DNA from: Fonsecaea monophora
Taxonomy: Eukaryota > Ascomycota > Eurotiomycetes > Chaetothyriales > Herpotrichiellaceae
DNA length: 64,000 nucleotides
Assembly: GCF_001642475.1 (NCBI RefSeq)
Contig: NW_019174041.1
Coordinates: 41,061-105,060 of the forward strand
Direction: 5' to 3'
Below, one piece after another: positions 34,452-44,776 of the stretch. Both the position numbers and the translations under genes were made by a program. Every line of letters starts with the position of its first letter. Positions within the stretch are counted from its first letter, which is position 1. Under the pieces are notes generated by a model. The model saw only the letters and a list, made by a program, of their open reading frames with translations, did no database searches and was not told the DNA's origin.

Positions 34452-35474
34452 TTAGAGGTCAACACCCCCTTCAACCTCCACGCCCTGTATCTCGCCCTTC
34501 CGGAACTTGTTGGCCATTTCCTCAAAGGTACACCATTCCACCCCTTCATGCGTGTTGATCCATTCAATGAGACGCTCGTGCAGAAGCGTGATTTGAGGCT
34601 TGCCGCTGACTTGAGGATGGATGCTGATGGGGAAGACAAAATGCTCGTATTCCCGGTAACAAAACTCGAAATGCTCGTGCCAGAATCTTTCCATTTGATG
34701 TGGATCGACAAAACCAGCAGCGCCCTGGCCCCGCATGGTCTGAAAGGCAGGCCAATCGTCAACGTGCCAATTCGCTGGGACTTCGACCAGTGTCGACGGC
34801 CGAAGAGATGACATAGGAGTCATCCATTCCCCGGCCGAGAGATTCTTGTAGTCGGTTTCCTTCCATGTGGCCGGTGGGTACGGGAGGTAGTACAACTGCG
34901 AGTCGTGATGCATGAAGGAGTGGTCATACTCCAGCCCGTGTTCCTCCAAGAGCTGCACTGTGTGGGGAGAAGGTGTCCACGCAGGCGCCGTAAAGCCTCT
35001 GGGTTTCTTCCCTGTAAATGCGGTGACCACGTCAATGGTCTTCTGCAGGACAGCCCGCTCCTGTTCTGGTGAGAGCTGGGAGACGAATTCATGCGTATAC
35101 CCATGGAGTCCACTGGGCGGCATGTGCACCGCATCAGCAATCGTGCCATCTCATCAAATCATTTCGGGGCCACCGGGGGAAAAGAGAAAGCGGTGACCAG
35201 GGGCTAGACGAAAGCCAACCTACATTTCGTGTCCGGCGTCCCGCACCTTGGCCATTTGTTTAGGAAATGACTCAATCGAGTGACCTGGAGCGAAAAAGGT
35301 TGCCTTGATGTTATACTTTTGGAACAGTGCCAGCAATCTGTCAATGCCCACCGTGGCCCCAAAGACACCACGGGAGATGTTGGTCACATCAGCCGCCTGA
35401 CCGGTCTGAGTGTTGATCCATCCGCTCACGGCGTCGACGTCCACCCCGTAACCAACAAGGACCTTTTTGACCAT
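34452..35474 (-). CDS. Polysaccharide deacetylase, HpPgdA-like CE4 family, two exons
   Basis: Exons 35224-35474 and 34452-35112, joined by a 111-nt intron (donor GTAGGT, acceptor CAG), give about 303 residues. The join restores GHEI-GLHGYTHEF. It starts MVKKVLVGYGVDVDAVSGW; the Asp in GVDVDAV and the paired His in HGYTH are the metal-site residues expected for the Helicobacter PgdA-like branch of CE4 (also related to PuuE allantoinase-like proteins). Further family marks are ATFFAPGHSIESFP, EYDHSFMHHD, LVEVPANWHVDDWP and FPISIHPQVSGKPQ. There is no signal peptide, so it is likely intracellular and may act on a small amide or cyclic substrate rather than chitin; this is inference. Its neighbour, HemK, is divergent. 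Confidence 0.88.
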
Positions 35475-35874
35475 ATTTGAGGAGATTGCAGTAGAGAGCA
35501 GTGGATGTCCAGCAATGGTGGTGATGCCGCGACTGGCGAGGAGAAGTTTTTCAACCTCGGGGACTTGCCTGATGTATCGAGAAACTCCGGAGCCATGGAG
35601 AAGCTAATGGTATCTGTTTGCATTGACAGATGGATAGAAACGGAGATGGTCGACGAGCAAGAGGATGGCAATGAAATCATCGTTGGTGATTCTCCAATGC
35701 AAGACACGTCGTCTCCGCTGTACCAAGGAATCGGACTCCATCTTTACCCCAAATAACTTTTCACCTTCCACTTATGTTCACGTTTCTGCCGTCATATTGT
35801 TAGTTGACCTCTTGCACCGACTTGGATAGCAAGGCCCCTTGCATAGATCACCTCTCAGACGCCATGTCTGACAG
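35475..35874. other. Divergent promoter region, deacetylase and HemK genes
   Basis: A compact 400-base shared upstream region. A few short frames are present but none is supported as a gene, and no repeat stands out. Confidence 0.45.
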
Positions 35875-37692
35875 ATGCCACGTCTTCCTCCTGCCCTGAT
35901 CCACGAGGCGACCTCCCAGAACCCGCTCCTTACGCCTCTCCTTCGAGTATGTCGAGACCTTCCCTCTGCTCGCAACGAGCTTCGGTGGCTTCAAGAACAC
36001 GCCCGTGATGTCGTGGATGCAAAGAGATATGCTAGTCATGAGACCACAAACAACCTCTCGCTACCTGGACTGGATGCGACTGAAGAGGTGGGCTCTTCCC
36101 ACCGAGCGACTGCGTGGTCCGATGATGTAAAGATCGAAGATGGCCGCAGACCTTGGAACCCGTCACAACGGCATCCGACCATTAGGAAAACCTTTGGTGG
36201 ACGACGAATCAGGAAAGTCGCTACAATTCCTACAGAACCTGTTCTTTCAGCATCGACGCCTGAAACGCAGTCTGTGCAGATTCGAAAGCACGAGGTCGGA
36301 GGAACTGCCCACTTGGAAGCAGAACTGCAAAAGTTGACGGTACGCAAGATCAGGGGTCAAACTGACCGCACGGGAACCGAGGCCTACAATGTTGGCAGCA
36401 TCACTACCGTGAAGGCAGAAGGGACAAGACCTAGTATCCGGAAGGTACCATTACAGAATGAACAGAGCACTGTCCACACTCAAACCAACGTGAATGTCAC
36501 ATCATTGCATGACAAGAGTGACCGTGGATTGCGAATAGCCCCTTCGTCCGACGCTGATCTGGTCAATGGCGAAGCAAGCAAGCATAAACAGGTGCAAAAG
36601 GTCCTGACGCACAATGTGGGTAAGAGATCTAAAGGCATGCCACTCCAATACATTATGGGCAACCAGCCATTCGGCAACCTCGACATACTATGTCGGCGTG
36701 GTGTCTTAATTCCAAGGCCAGAGACAGAGATGTACACGGAAAAGGCGGCCAACTTGCTATTGTCGGCACTTGCCTCTACACGTCTCTCGACTGGTTCTGG
36801 GCTGCAAAGTCGGAAGAAGTTCCGGATTCTGGACCTGTGTACAGGAACCGGATGCATAGCCCTGCTCCTCCATTCGATACTCAAGCCACCCGTCAAAGCC
36901 TCTGGTTACAACTCGGTCAACGCACCAGATATAAGTGTCGAGATTCTTGGACTCGATAACAACCCCCTTGCCATTTCTCTGGCTCGGAAGAATCTAGCAC
37001 ACAATATGAGACAGAAGCTGCTACATCCCGATGCCGGTAATGACGTGTCCTTCCAGAACATAGATGTGTTGGGTTTGGCAAAGAAAGGCGGTGACGGGGA
37101 GGATAAGCAGCACCAAATCAGCAAGATCCTCAACGAAGTTACATCTGACGTGGGCAGCGAGGAGAAGAATAGCTCCTCGCCACCTCTGTCATGGGACATG
37201 ATCATTGCCAATCCTCCCTATGTCGGCCCCAAGGATTACGAGCCTGGCGGAAAGACAGAGCCGAGCGTGCGAAACTACGAGCCCAAGGAGGCGCTCGTTC
37301 CCACCTTTGGTCGAGGCGAAGACTGGCACCGTTACCAATCACCTTCGATCCTTTTAGCCGACCTGTTTTACTGGCCGCTGATGCGCATCGCGAGAGCCGT
37401 CGGCGCCAAAGTCCTAGTCATGGAAGTCGGTGACTCGTCACAAGCGTCCCGCGTGTGCAAGCAGTTCTTCCAGAACTACAGCTCGCCCGCGGTTTTCGAG
37501 CAGCTCACGCCACGCCTCGAGACATGGAGAGATGACGGCTCTATCAGGATCCTCCCAACCCAGACGTCTCCCAGTTTTGACGCCGATTTCGAAAACGCCA
37601 CCGACCCAAGCGTCTCGGATCGGGCGGTCGTCGTGTGGACGAAGGACATGGCCGACTGGCGCCGTGACAGCCAACCCCGGTTGCTGTCTTGA
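35875..37692 (+). CDS. mtq1: HemK/PrmC-family glutamine N5-methyltransferase (Mtq1-like) with a large insertion
   Basis: A 605-residue single-exon protein. HemK enzymes methylate the Gln of the GGQ motif in release factors; the fungal Mtq1 branch acts in mitochondria. The N-terminal helical domain is visible as LPSARNELRWLQEHARDV, and the catalytic domain as GMPLQYIMGNQPFGNLDI, GVLIPRPETEMYTEKAA, ILDLCTGTGCIALLLH (SAM-binding) and MIIANPPYVG with the hallmark NPPY. A stretch of about 180 residues (about 55-240) separates these two parts, whereas typical family members join them with a short linker. It is Ser/Thr-rich, lacks hydrophobic patches, and repeats an IRK/VRK motif at about 102, 111, 135, 156 and 188. 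No intron signals remove it cleanly. The C-terminal part has further loops around a GRGEDWHR element. Confidence 0.88.
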   Translation: MPRLPPALIHEATSQNPLLTPLLRVCRDLPSARNELRWLQEHARDVVDAKRYASHETTNNLSLPGLDATEEVGSSHRATAWSDDVKIEDGRRPWNPSQRHPTIRKTFGGRRIRKVATIPTEPVLSASTPETQSVQIRKHEVGGTAHLEAELQKLTVRKIRGQTDRTGTEAYNVGSITTVKAEGTRPSIRKVPLQNEQSTVHTQTNVNVTSLHDKSDRGLRIAPSSDADLVNGEASKHKQVQKVLTHNVGKRSKGMPLQYIMGNQPFGNLDILCRRGVLIPRPETEMYTEKAANLLLSALASTRLSTGSGLQSRKKFRILDLCTGTGCIALLLHSILKPPVKASGYNSVNAPDISVEILGLDNNPLAISLARKNLAHNMRQKLLHPDAGNDVSFQNIDVLGLAKKGGDGEDKQHQISKILNEVTSDVGSEEKNSSSPPLSWDMIIANPPYVGPKDYEPGGKTEPSVRNYEPKEALVPTFGRGEDWHRYQSPSILLADLFYWPLMRIARAVGAKVLVMEVGDSSQASRVCKQFFQNYSSPAVFEQLTPRLETWRDDGSIRILPTQTSPSFDADFENATDPSVSDRAVVVWTKDMADWRRDSQPRLLS

Positions 37693-38748
37693 AGTTGACA
37701 AGATCCTTTCCTTGATTTGGACGGTGAAAAGGGGTGGCACCTGACCGAGTTTAGGAAGCTTTGACAGGTGAGAAAGAGAGAAGACAGGGATGGGCGGCTG
37801 ATACAAGACAGAAATGGTATCAATGGCCTGCCTCTTCTTTGGGAAGGAAAGGAGATGATGGGTCGCCATTATGAGAGCGAGTCAAGTCAGAGCAAGACGG
37901 TCTGTCTCGTGTTCATCACCTGTGCATACGAGGATGATATATGTGTATATAGTAGACCACAATCAATATCCATAACTCGTTCGTCATCTTTTCGTGGTCC
38001 ATGTCCCCCGCCCCCCTTTTCCCCAACCGCAAGGCCTCTGCGCCAAACGCATTTGTAGATAGATAGAGACAGAAAGGTCGAGGCATAAACACGTAGGTAG
38101 ATAGATGCCTAGCACTCAACAGACAACCACCCTCCCCTCCCCTCCGTGTTCCCCTCCCCTTTCCCCTTGATGTGCTCGTTTGCGCAAGAGTATAAGCCAA
38201 ATTAAAACCGCCCCCTTTCCTTTCCTTCCCCTCCTCTCACCGTCGCCTCTCCATTCTTCCATTCCACCCAGGAGGCAGAACCTCCTATCCTCAGGCCAGA
38301 GAAACGCCACTCCCCGTGCGCGATGCGCAAAAGAACCCCCAAACTCAAAACGCAGACGAACAGACCAACCAAGAACACAAAAACAAAAGCCCCCCTCTCC
38401 CTTTTTTTCTCTCCAAGTTTCCCCCACCATTTACTTCTCCTCAACATCGCTAGGGGTTGGTTGACAACCTCGCCGGTCGATACTGGGAGTGATGCTAGAT
38501 AGATAGATAGAGACAGACAGTGGACAATAGACGCTCAGATTTCCGCCCAATAAATAACAAGGAAATTGCTCCAATCAAAATCCAGAATTCGGGTCGACAT
38601 GAGCCCAAGGGTGGAAAACCAACAGTGGGCGGCGTGGCGTAGCGCGCGGGCGCCGCTCCCATTTTCCCCCTCTCCTCCTTCTCCAGAATCATCCTTCACA
38701 ATCCACGTAGAATGATAGAGAGGAGAGGTGGCGAAATCATAAGTCATC
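37693..38748. other. Convergent intergenic region with pyrimidine-rich and TAGA stretches
   Basis: It lies between two 3' ends. It contains long C/T-rich blocks at about 38130-38240 and several TAGATAGA runs. No gene is supported; open frames here mirror the low-complexity composition. Confidence 0.45.
38496..38512 (+). repeat. TAGA tetranucleotide microsatellite
   Basis: About four tandem TAGA units followed by GACAGACAG. Shorter copies of the same motif occur at about 38055 and 38097. Confidence 0.8.
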
Positions 38749-39951
38749 TCATCTTGCATTATCGGGTTTCCTCGCATATACAATGTTCATGCGGTGAATG
38801 GCATGAACCTTGGGATTCCGCAGTTCATTCCGGACAGTGGCGCACAGGGCTCTGACTTCGTCGGCGGTCCACCCCAACACACTCGTCAGCAACCTCAGTG
38901 TCCAGTTCTCCAGGCCTGTTTCGATATGTGCTCTGCACCACTGACCAAGTTGCTTGAAGTTAGGGTCCTTCGGCCACGGTCCGATGGGCCACTTGTATCG
39001 GCGCTCTGTAACGGATTCGAAGCCTGCATTGACCATGTGTTGGTTCATGGTCTCCAGGACCTGCAATTCCCGCTTCAGCTTGGCATGACACTCGGGGCCG
39101 ACCTTGTTCCATGCTACAATGCCACCGTCCGGAGGGATACTGTTGTCGTCGCTGGTGAATTGCGCCGAGTATTCCGCCTGCTCGAGCCACCCGCCGGGCT
39201 TAAGACAGCGCATGCATTGCGCGTACAAGGCCGGCCAGTCCTGAATGGTGCCATGAAGACCGCGAATATGAATGAGATCGAAGAAGTTGGAGTCGTACGT
39301 CCATTCACATTCCATGTCATCAATCTCGAATCGTACGTTAGGCGGCACCCACGTGGGTTGAATTGGAGAGAGGTCTGTCCCGGTGACCACGGCCGAAGGG
39401 TATATGTCAGCGACATCGATGGCCCAGGCCCCAGTGCCAGTGCCGAGATCGAGGATCTGAGATGGATTGGGATTGATGGGCGCGAGGAAGAGGCGGTTGT
39501 TGAGGGTTTTCAGATACAGGTTGTGGCCGATATCATGGTGCTGATTAGCCTCCTCGTCGTTCGAGCCCCTATAGCAAGAGCGTAAGCAATTGGCGATAGA
39601 GACATGTATGTGCTGATAGCATACCAGTACTTCCCATCCTTAAAGGCGTGGTAGGTCCGCCCATTTTCTACGCGGTAGTCCCTTATCCACGACGATATAG
39701 AGGTGGTTTCAGTCAAGCTGCGACATGTCAACTCCAACCATAGCCAAAGAGGCCAAAGAAATCACTCACGCTTCGTCTCCATATGCCGAGTCATTATCAC
39801 CGTCTTCCAGGTCCTATAAGAGGCGCTTGTTAAGGATGCCTATCCGGAAATATGCCGCGAAACCATCTGAACATTGACTTACAGGATCGGCGGTTATTCG
39901 ACTGGAGCGGTGACTTTCGGTGTCGGTGTTGTCATCTCCCTCTGGACACAT
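38749..39951 (-). CDS. LaeA-like SAM-dependent methyltransferase, four exons
   Basis: Exons 39883-39951, 39770-39813, 39625-39717 and 38749-39568 give about 341 residues. Donors are GTAAGT, GTGAGT and GTATGC. The start MCPEGDDNTDTES is chosen because the acidic header ending in NDSAYGDEA is typical of this family; a longer frame with an ATG at 40032 exists but adds an atypical extension. Then come SISSWIRDYRVENGRTYHAF, HHDIGHNLYLKTLNNRLFLA and the SAM-binding ILDLGTGTGAWAIDVAD, followed by FDLIHIRGLHGTIQDWP and RCLKPGGWLEQAEY. Proteins of this TAM-domain group are called LaeA-like, but most are not the global regulator LaeA itself. Substrate unknown; cytosolic or nuclear. Confidence 0.9.
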
Positions 39952-40931
39952 AGTGGCCAAATGGAGCTCACAGCTTGCTGACTCAATGTCTTTCCCTAGG
40001 CCTGGTGTATACCTAGATAAGGTATCTCGCAAGTGGACTGTTATGTGACAAGGGTGTGTACAAGGGAAAGGCGGAACAAGGCCCCAGCTCGCGTGATGTG
40101 CGTCACGAAAATTGTAAAAGGAAATTGGAAATGGTCTCGGGCACAGGGGGGTGTGGAACCCCTCTAATTTTGGCCAGATTGGGACAGAGAGAAGTCTGTG
40201 CTTATTATTCCATTGAGTTTCAAAACGTTGACTGTTGAACGGGCCGAACCGATATTGTTTTGGATGTTGACAATAGTGCTCACCATGCTTGGGAAACGCG
40301 TAGGAGAGGCCCTCTCAGCCATGGGACGGTGAAGAGAAGAGAAGTCAGAAGGGGGCGAACAAGTTTTAATCAGTTTCTGGCGGGCAGTTGTCGAATTCCA
40401 TCCTGGGGCGCTGGGGGATTTGTTGCGGGGCACAACGTTGAGATGCCGAACGGGACCATTTGTCTGCCGTAACGGATGGAGCAGAGATGCCCGCTTTCTC
40501 GACCTGGTGGGTGACCGGTCTCGACTCGTCGCGGTAGCTAGTAAATACCGTCAGTAGGATCTTCCAACAGAGTTTGTAAGACGTGTCTAGTCGGAACATG
40601 AAGTCGCTTTGATTTGTCTCCGGAGGTTCCAGAGCCTCGCTAGTGCAGGGTGGAGGCGGGAAGCGGGATGGCGTCTGGAGACGGTCAAAGCCACAGCAAT
40701 CCTCCGGCACGTGTTGTCTGAGGGCGGGGAGCTGCGAGGCTAGAAAAACGACCTGCAGGCTTGTGAGGCAGTGAGGTTGATTGGGCGTCGGTTCGGAGGA
40801 TGTGCAAGTAGGTGATGCTTGGCTGTTGGATTCAGCTCTGTCTTGTCACCCTCTGCCGCTGTAGCGCATGCATGAGGGATTATGAAACCCGAGGTATTGA
40901 GCGGGTTGGGGGAATTGTCCTCGTGTAAAGC
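39952..40931 (-). other. Intergenic region between two minus-strand genes
   Basis: It contains a minus-strand frame of 114 codons without any motif, which I do not call. It should hold the promoter of the methyltransferase gene and the terminator of the hydrolase gene. Confidence 0.45.
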
Positions 40932-42190
40932 CTACTCCAACACGAATCTAGCTCCCTCCACGGCCCTCTCCATCATCTCGTGGGCAACAGTGAGATTGGG
41001 GAAGGCATGGAAATAGTGAGGAAGACCATGGTAATAATCGAGCTTGCTTTTAACCCCGCTCTCTTTGAGTCTGTAGTCCAAGACAACTCCGTCGTCTCGA
41101 AAGCAGTCCTTTTCCGCATTGACGATATAGCACGGAGGGAATTTGGATAGGTCGTCCGCGAGACAGATAAGGTGTCGTGGGCTGTCAAAGTCGATGTCAA
41201 AATGGGCTGTGCAGGGTCAGTGAAAGATACAACACGGTGCGAATGGCACTTACACCAGATGAATTTGGCAAGCTCAAGACCAAACACGGGAGTGCCAGCG
41301 TGCCCATTGTCTTCCCATGAGCTGTACATATGCTTGTATTTTCCCTTGTAATTCCAGGAAAGGGTTACGCCAAACAGGAGGATGCAGCCAGTGATGGACG
41401 TATGATCACCCTCGGACATGAAGCGGTATGCTACTTCTGCTGCGAGCATTGCACCAGCGGAACCGCCGCATACGAGTGTCTTGGTCGGATCATCTCCTAA
41501 CTCTTTGGCTCTGCTGCGACACTGGTCGAGTCAGAACTCTGAGATGTACCATGTGGAGCGTCTTCTTACCCAAGGCACCGCCTGGCTAGCGAGATTGATG
41601 ATGTCGTCAAGTTTGACTTTGGGAACTTTGGGATAGTCGACACTGATGACCAGGCATGGTACTTTGGCGGCGAATATCCGGCAATGGGCGTCCTCGGTGT
41701 CAAGATTGCCAGCAATGAATCCTCCACCAGGAAAGTAGATCATGAGAGGCAACGGTTTGTCTGAGGCCGGCTTGTAAATTCGGACAGGGAGGTCACCATG
41801 TTGGCTGTCAGTCTGCTCATCCCCTGAACGGTGCTTGTTAGACATGGTCCCCTGTATCAATTGTTCGATGGTCAGTTCAACCGCAGGTGCACTCACAGAC
41901 TTTCAGTTCTTCAGGTAACGGTGGCCATTGCTTCGCAAGCCCGGCAAAGACGGCATCATACGTGGGAACATCAATAGACCAATCGCCTGTCATGATATAC
42001 CGGCCGCCAGATGCGTCCTCGAGCTGGAAAACTGTCAGTTGGCCTGACGATGTGGTATGCGGGGTTCGTCTTTCAGCGAAAATGGCATTTGTTGAGGAGC
42101 GAACACGAGTCAACGAGAGAAGATGCTCACTGCCAGCCATTCTGGTCGGTAGCCTTCTCTAGGCCAGTTCTTGTTGGGCTCTGCTGCCAT
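40932..42190 (-). CDS. Alpha/beta hydrolase (HSL/fold-3 type), five exons
   Basis: Exons 42131-42190, 41897-42023, 41570-41823, 41254-41521 and 40932-41206 encode about 327 residues. Introns are 107, 73, 48 and 47 nt; the 73-nt one has a clear CTAAC branch point. The protein begins MAAEPNKNWPREGYRPEWL, usual for this esterase/lipase family. The nucleophile Ser lies in VCGGSAGAML (GxSxG), the likely Asp in CFRDDG and the His in GLPHYFHAFP. The oxyanion-hole motif is PGGG (IYFPGGGFIAGN) where most relatives have HGGG, which could weaken or alter the oxyanion hole. No signal peptide; substrate unknown. Its promoter region is divergent with a possible tiny membrane ORF. Confidence 0.86.
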
Positions 42191-42727
42191 GGTTTGTAGG
42201 AGTTCTCGGTAATAAAGACTGTGCGACAACTGCCCGGAAGTGAAAGATGGCACCAGCAGCGGACAACTGAGCAAGTGAAAAAGGGTAGATGCGCCACAAA
42301 TGTCGACCTTCCAAAACTGGACTACTGGACTACTGGACTCGAGCCACAATCCATCAAACTCGGTGTAGCCGTGAGATAACAGACTAATATAATCTGAAAT
42401 ACCCAATATTACGGCGACGAATCACCCGTGTCTTGTAAACAAGCATCGTGAAAGCACAAACAGCAAAGCCATAGATGATTTGTGGAGAGCTGATGGCTTC
42501 ATCTCAAGTAGAAATAAATAAGATAAATAAGACAAGGGAAATCTATCCAGTCGTGCCAGTCCAAATGGTGACATCGTGGTGATGGTTTCGCGGCGCACAT
42601 CTTCATTCTCCAGCAAGACAGTCGCCGCAACATGTTCACCTTCTGCGGCTGCCCGTCTCCTTCAAAACTGAACACAATCCTACCTCATCCACCTCTCACT
42701 CGACTCATTCCAATGTAGCCAGCATCA
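42191..42727. other. Divergent upstream region
   Basis: It lies upstream of the minus-strand hydrolase and of the small plus-strand ORF. It holds an ATAAATAAG-type AT-rich stretch around 42510-42530. No other gene is seen. Confidence 0.4.
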
Positions 42728-42871
42728 ATGTCTCCCACGAATCAGGACAATAGCGACCTCATCTGGGGATTCATCATCGTTATCATCCTCTATTTGATCA
42801 TCGCCTTGCCGTTCGTGTGTTGTACGTGGGGTTGTCTGTATGTCCTGCTGTGGGCTTTGAACCAAATGTGA
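42728..42871 (+). CDS. Possible 47-residue membrane peptide
   Basis: This short frame starts at an ATG in the context ATCAATG and ends with TGA. It encodes 47 residues: a 10-residue polar head (MSPTNQDNSD), then a hydrophobic helix (LIWGFIIVIILYLIIALPFV), a Cys pair, a Gly-Cys step and a second short hydrophobic stretch ending WALNQM. The pattern of a polar head followed by one or two membrane spans, with a 300-base gap before pex10, makes it worth keeping. Small single-pass proteins of this kind are known in fungi, but I recognise no family. It could instead be a chance frame or the first exon of an unspliced gene. Confidence 0.4.
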   Translation: MSPTNQDNSDLIWGFIIVIILYLIIALPFVCCTWGCLYVLLWALNQM

Positions 42872-43177
42872 AGAAACTGTTATCACCATTCACATAGCAC
42901 AGCGTCAATTTCCAGTCAACATAACAAAGGGTGGTGTCTGTCTCGATGAACTTCATCTGGTGGACACAGGAGAAAGAGCAAAAGAGCAAAAGAAAATGCA
43001 CTGTTATGCACAACACTTTGCGCCACCGTACTACGAACACCCATCCGACAACTACGGCATGCGACGCGGCAATGCATGCAATTTACGAGGAACCTCGGCC
43101 TGTGACTTCAAAAAGAACCCTTCTTATGCAAGTATCATATCAAGTATAGAGATACAGTCTACGGAACCAACAACGAG
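42872..43177 (+). other. Short region upstream of pex10
   Basis: No feature stands out. It probably holds the pex10 promoter. Confidence 0.4.
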
Positions 43178-44362
43178 ATGGCTGACCAAGAGCCGTCTGG
43201 CAGCATTGCGCCTCCGCCTTCAGCTACCCCTACTCCCCCACCAACAACCATGGAATATCCATTTGCAACCTCACCCGATATCCTCCGCACGCACCAGAAG
43301 GACGCCTACATCACAGGAAGCATCTCGTCGCAAGCATCCACGATCCTGCGCGCCCTCCTCGGCGCTCGTTTCGCACACAAATACTCCGAAGCCACAAACC
43401 AACTCTCCGAACTCCTTTACCTCTGCATAACTACACTTCTGGGAAACCGGACGCTGGGCGAGGAATATTGCGACGTGATCCAGGTGGAGGACGACACATT
43501 AAGACTTGCAGGCCTGGGAAGAAGAGTCGGGTACATCGCCAGTGTGGTGTTTGCGCCCTGGATTCTGGGAAAATCTCTCCCTGCGCTGAGGAGAAGGCTG
43601 AGGAGTAAACTCGAGTGGAACATCGAACATGCCAAACAGAAACAGCAGCATAGTAACTCCAGACGCTCACCTTCACCCAGGAGCCTCAAGTTACAAGAAT
43701 ACATCCTCAAACACCTCGACACTCTGACCTCCCTCCAGCCCATCTACGCCCTTAGTCTCGCAGTCTTCTACTTCACGGGGGCGTACTACCACATCGCCAA
43801 GCGACTGTTTGGGCTGCGATACGTCTTCACGAAACAGATCAAGCCTAACGAAGAGCGGGTCGGGTACGAAGTCTTGGGGGTACTGCTCGTGCTCCAAATG
43901 GCCGTGCAGTCGGTGCTGCACGTCCGAGAGACATACATGGACGCGACAGCGTCCACAACAGGGGGAGAGACAGCGGGGCATGCCAGCACGGCGGCCATGC
44001 TCGCTAACGGGATCGAGATCCCGATCCCCTCGAGCCTCGAGACCTCTTCGACCGGCCAACTGCTTTCGGCCGTCTCCGTACCCTCCCATCTCCCACCGGG
44101 ACTGTCGGCGAACACGGCGACCCCGATCCTCGACGCCCCGCGCTACGGCCTCGAGGAGCACGACGAGACCATGGCCTGGATCCCCGCCGGCCACCAGCGC
44201 AAATGCACCCTGTGTCTCGAGCCGTTCCGCGACCCGAGCGTGACCACGTGCGGCCACGTCTTTTGCTGGACCTGCGTGCAGGACTGGGTCAAGGAAAAGG
44301 CAGAGTGTCCCTTGTGCAGACAGAGCGTGCTTAGCCAGAAGGTCCTGCCGCTGAGAGGGTAA
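43178..44362 (+). CDS. pex10: Peroxin-10, RING E3 ubiquitin ligase of peroxisome import
   Basis: A 394-residue single-exon protein. Pex10 works with Pex2 and Pex12 in the peroxisomal membrane to ubiquitinate the import receptor Pex5 so it can be recycled. After a short Pro-rich head, the Pex2/Pex12 N-terminal domain is recognisable: SPDILRTHQKDAYI, LYLCITTLLGNRTLGEEYCD and ASVVFAPWILGKSLPALRRR. Membrane segments occur around LQPIYALSLAVFYFTGAYY and GYEVLGVLLVLQMAVQSVL. The C-terminus is a full C3HC4 RING from about residue 343: CTLCLEPF, then CGHVFCWTCVQDW and CPLCRQ. The ATG at 43178 matches the family start. Confidence 0.96.
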   Translation: MADQEPSGSIAPPPSATPTPPPTTMEYPFATSPDILRTHQKDAYITGSISSQASTILRALLGARFAHKYSEATNQLSELLYLCITTLLGNRTLGEEYCDVIQVEDDTLRLAGLGRRVGYIASVVFAPWILGKSLPALRRRLRSKLEWNIEHAKQKQQHSNSRRSPSPRSLKLQEYILKHLDTLTSLQPIYALSLAVFYFTGAYYHIAKRLFGLRYVFTKQIKPNEERVGYEVLGVLLVLQMAVQSVLHVRETYMDATASTTGGETAGHASTAAMLANGIEIPIPSSLETSSTGQLLSAVSVPSHLPPGLSANTATPILDAPRYGLEEHDETMAWIPAGHQRKCTLCLEPFRDPSVTTCGHVFCWTCVQDWVKEKAECPLCRQSVLSQKVLPLRG

Positions 44363-44776
44363 AGCGTGGATCGTCTACATAGCATGTCGATGAGGCGACA
44401 TGAGCGATGGATGTATTGTACAATAATGAATTCTTGAGACGGCCACTAGAGTGACTTTACACTTATCCATCCATCCATCCATCCATGCGTGCGTGCATAC
44501 ATGAATTGGGTTAATCCATTTTCTTCTTGCTTCATTATGCTGTCCCAGAGTTCCGAGTTTAACAGTGCAAATCATCATGCCGGTCTACCTCGCAATGTAC
44601 GTAAGTATGTACCTCTTACAAGCCGAGAGGCAGTATATATCCATTGATTCCATTTTCCTACGCCGGGTAATTCGCCATGTCCACGGAACGATCGTCCTCA
44701 GCGACTCAATCAATAGTGTAGTGCACTCTCCCTCAAAGGACGGCCGGGCAAATTATGACTGTGGTGAGGCAGACCA
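44363..44776. other. Convergent intergenic region with an ATCC repeat
   Basis: It lies between two 3' ends, pex10 and the Ytp1-like gene. Apart from the tetranucleotide repeat listed separately, nothing is recognised. Confidence 0.45.
44465..44498 (+). repeat. ATCC tetranucleotide microsatellite
   Basis: Five ATCC units run into GCGT units, in noncoding sequence between convergent genes. Confidence 0.8.

Noticed and set aside
39814..40032. A longer N-terminus for the LaeA-like methyltransferase starting at 40032
   Set aside because: The added residues do not resemble the acidic headers of the family, whereas the ATG at 39951 gives the expected header.
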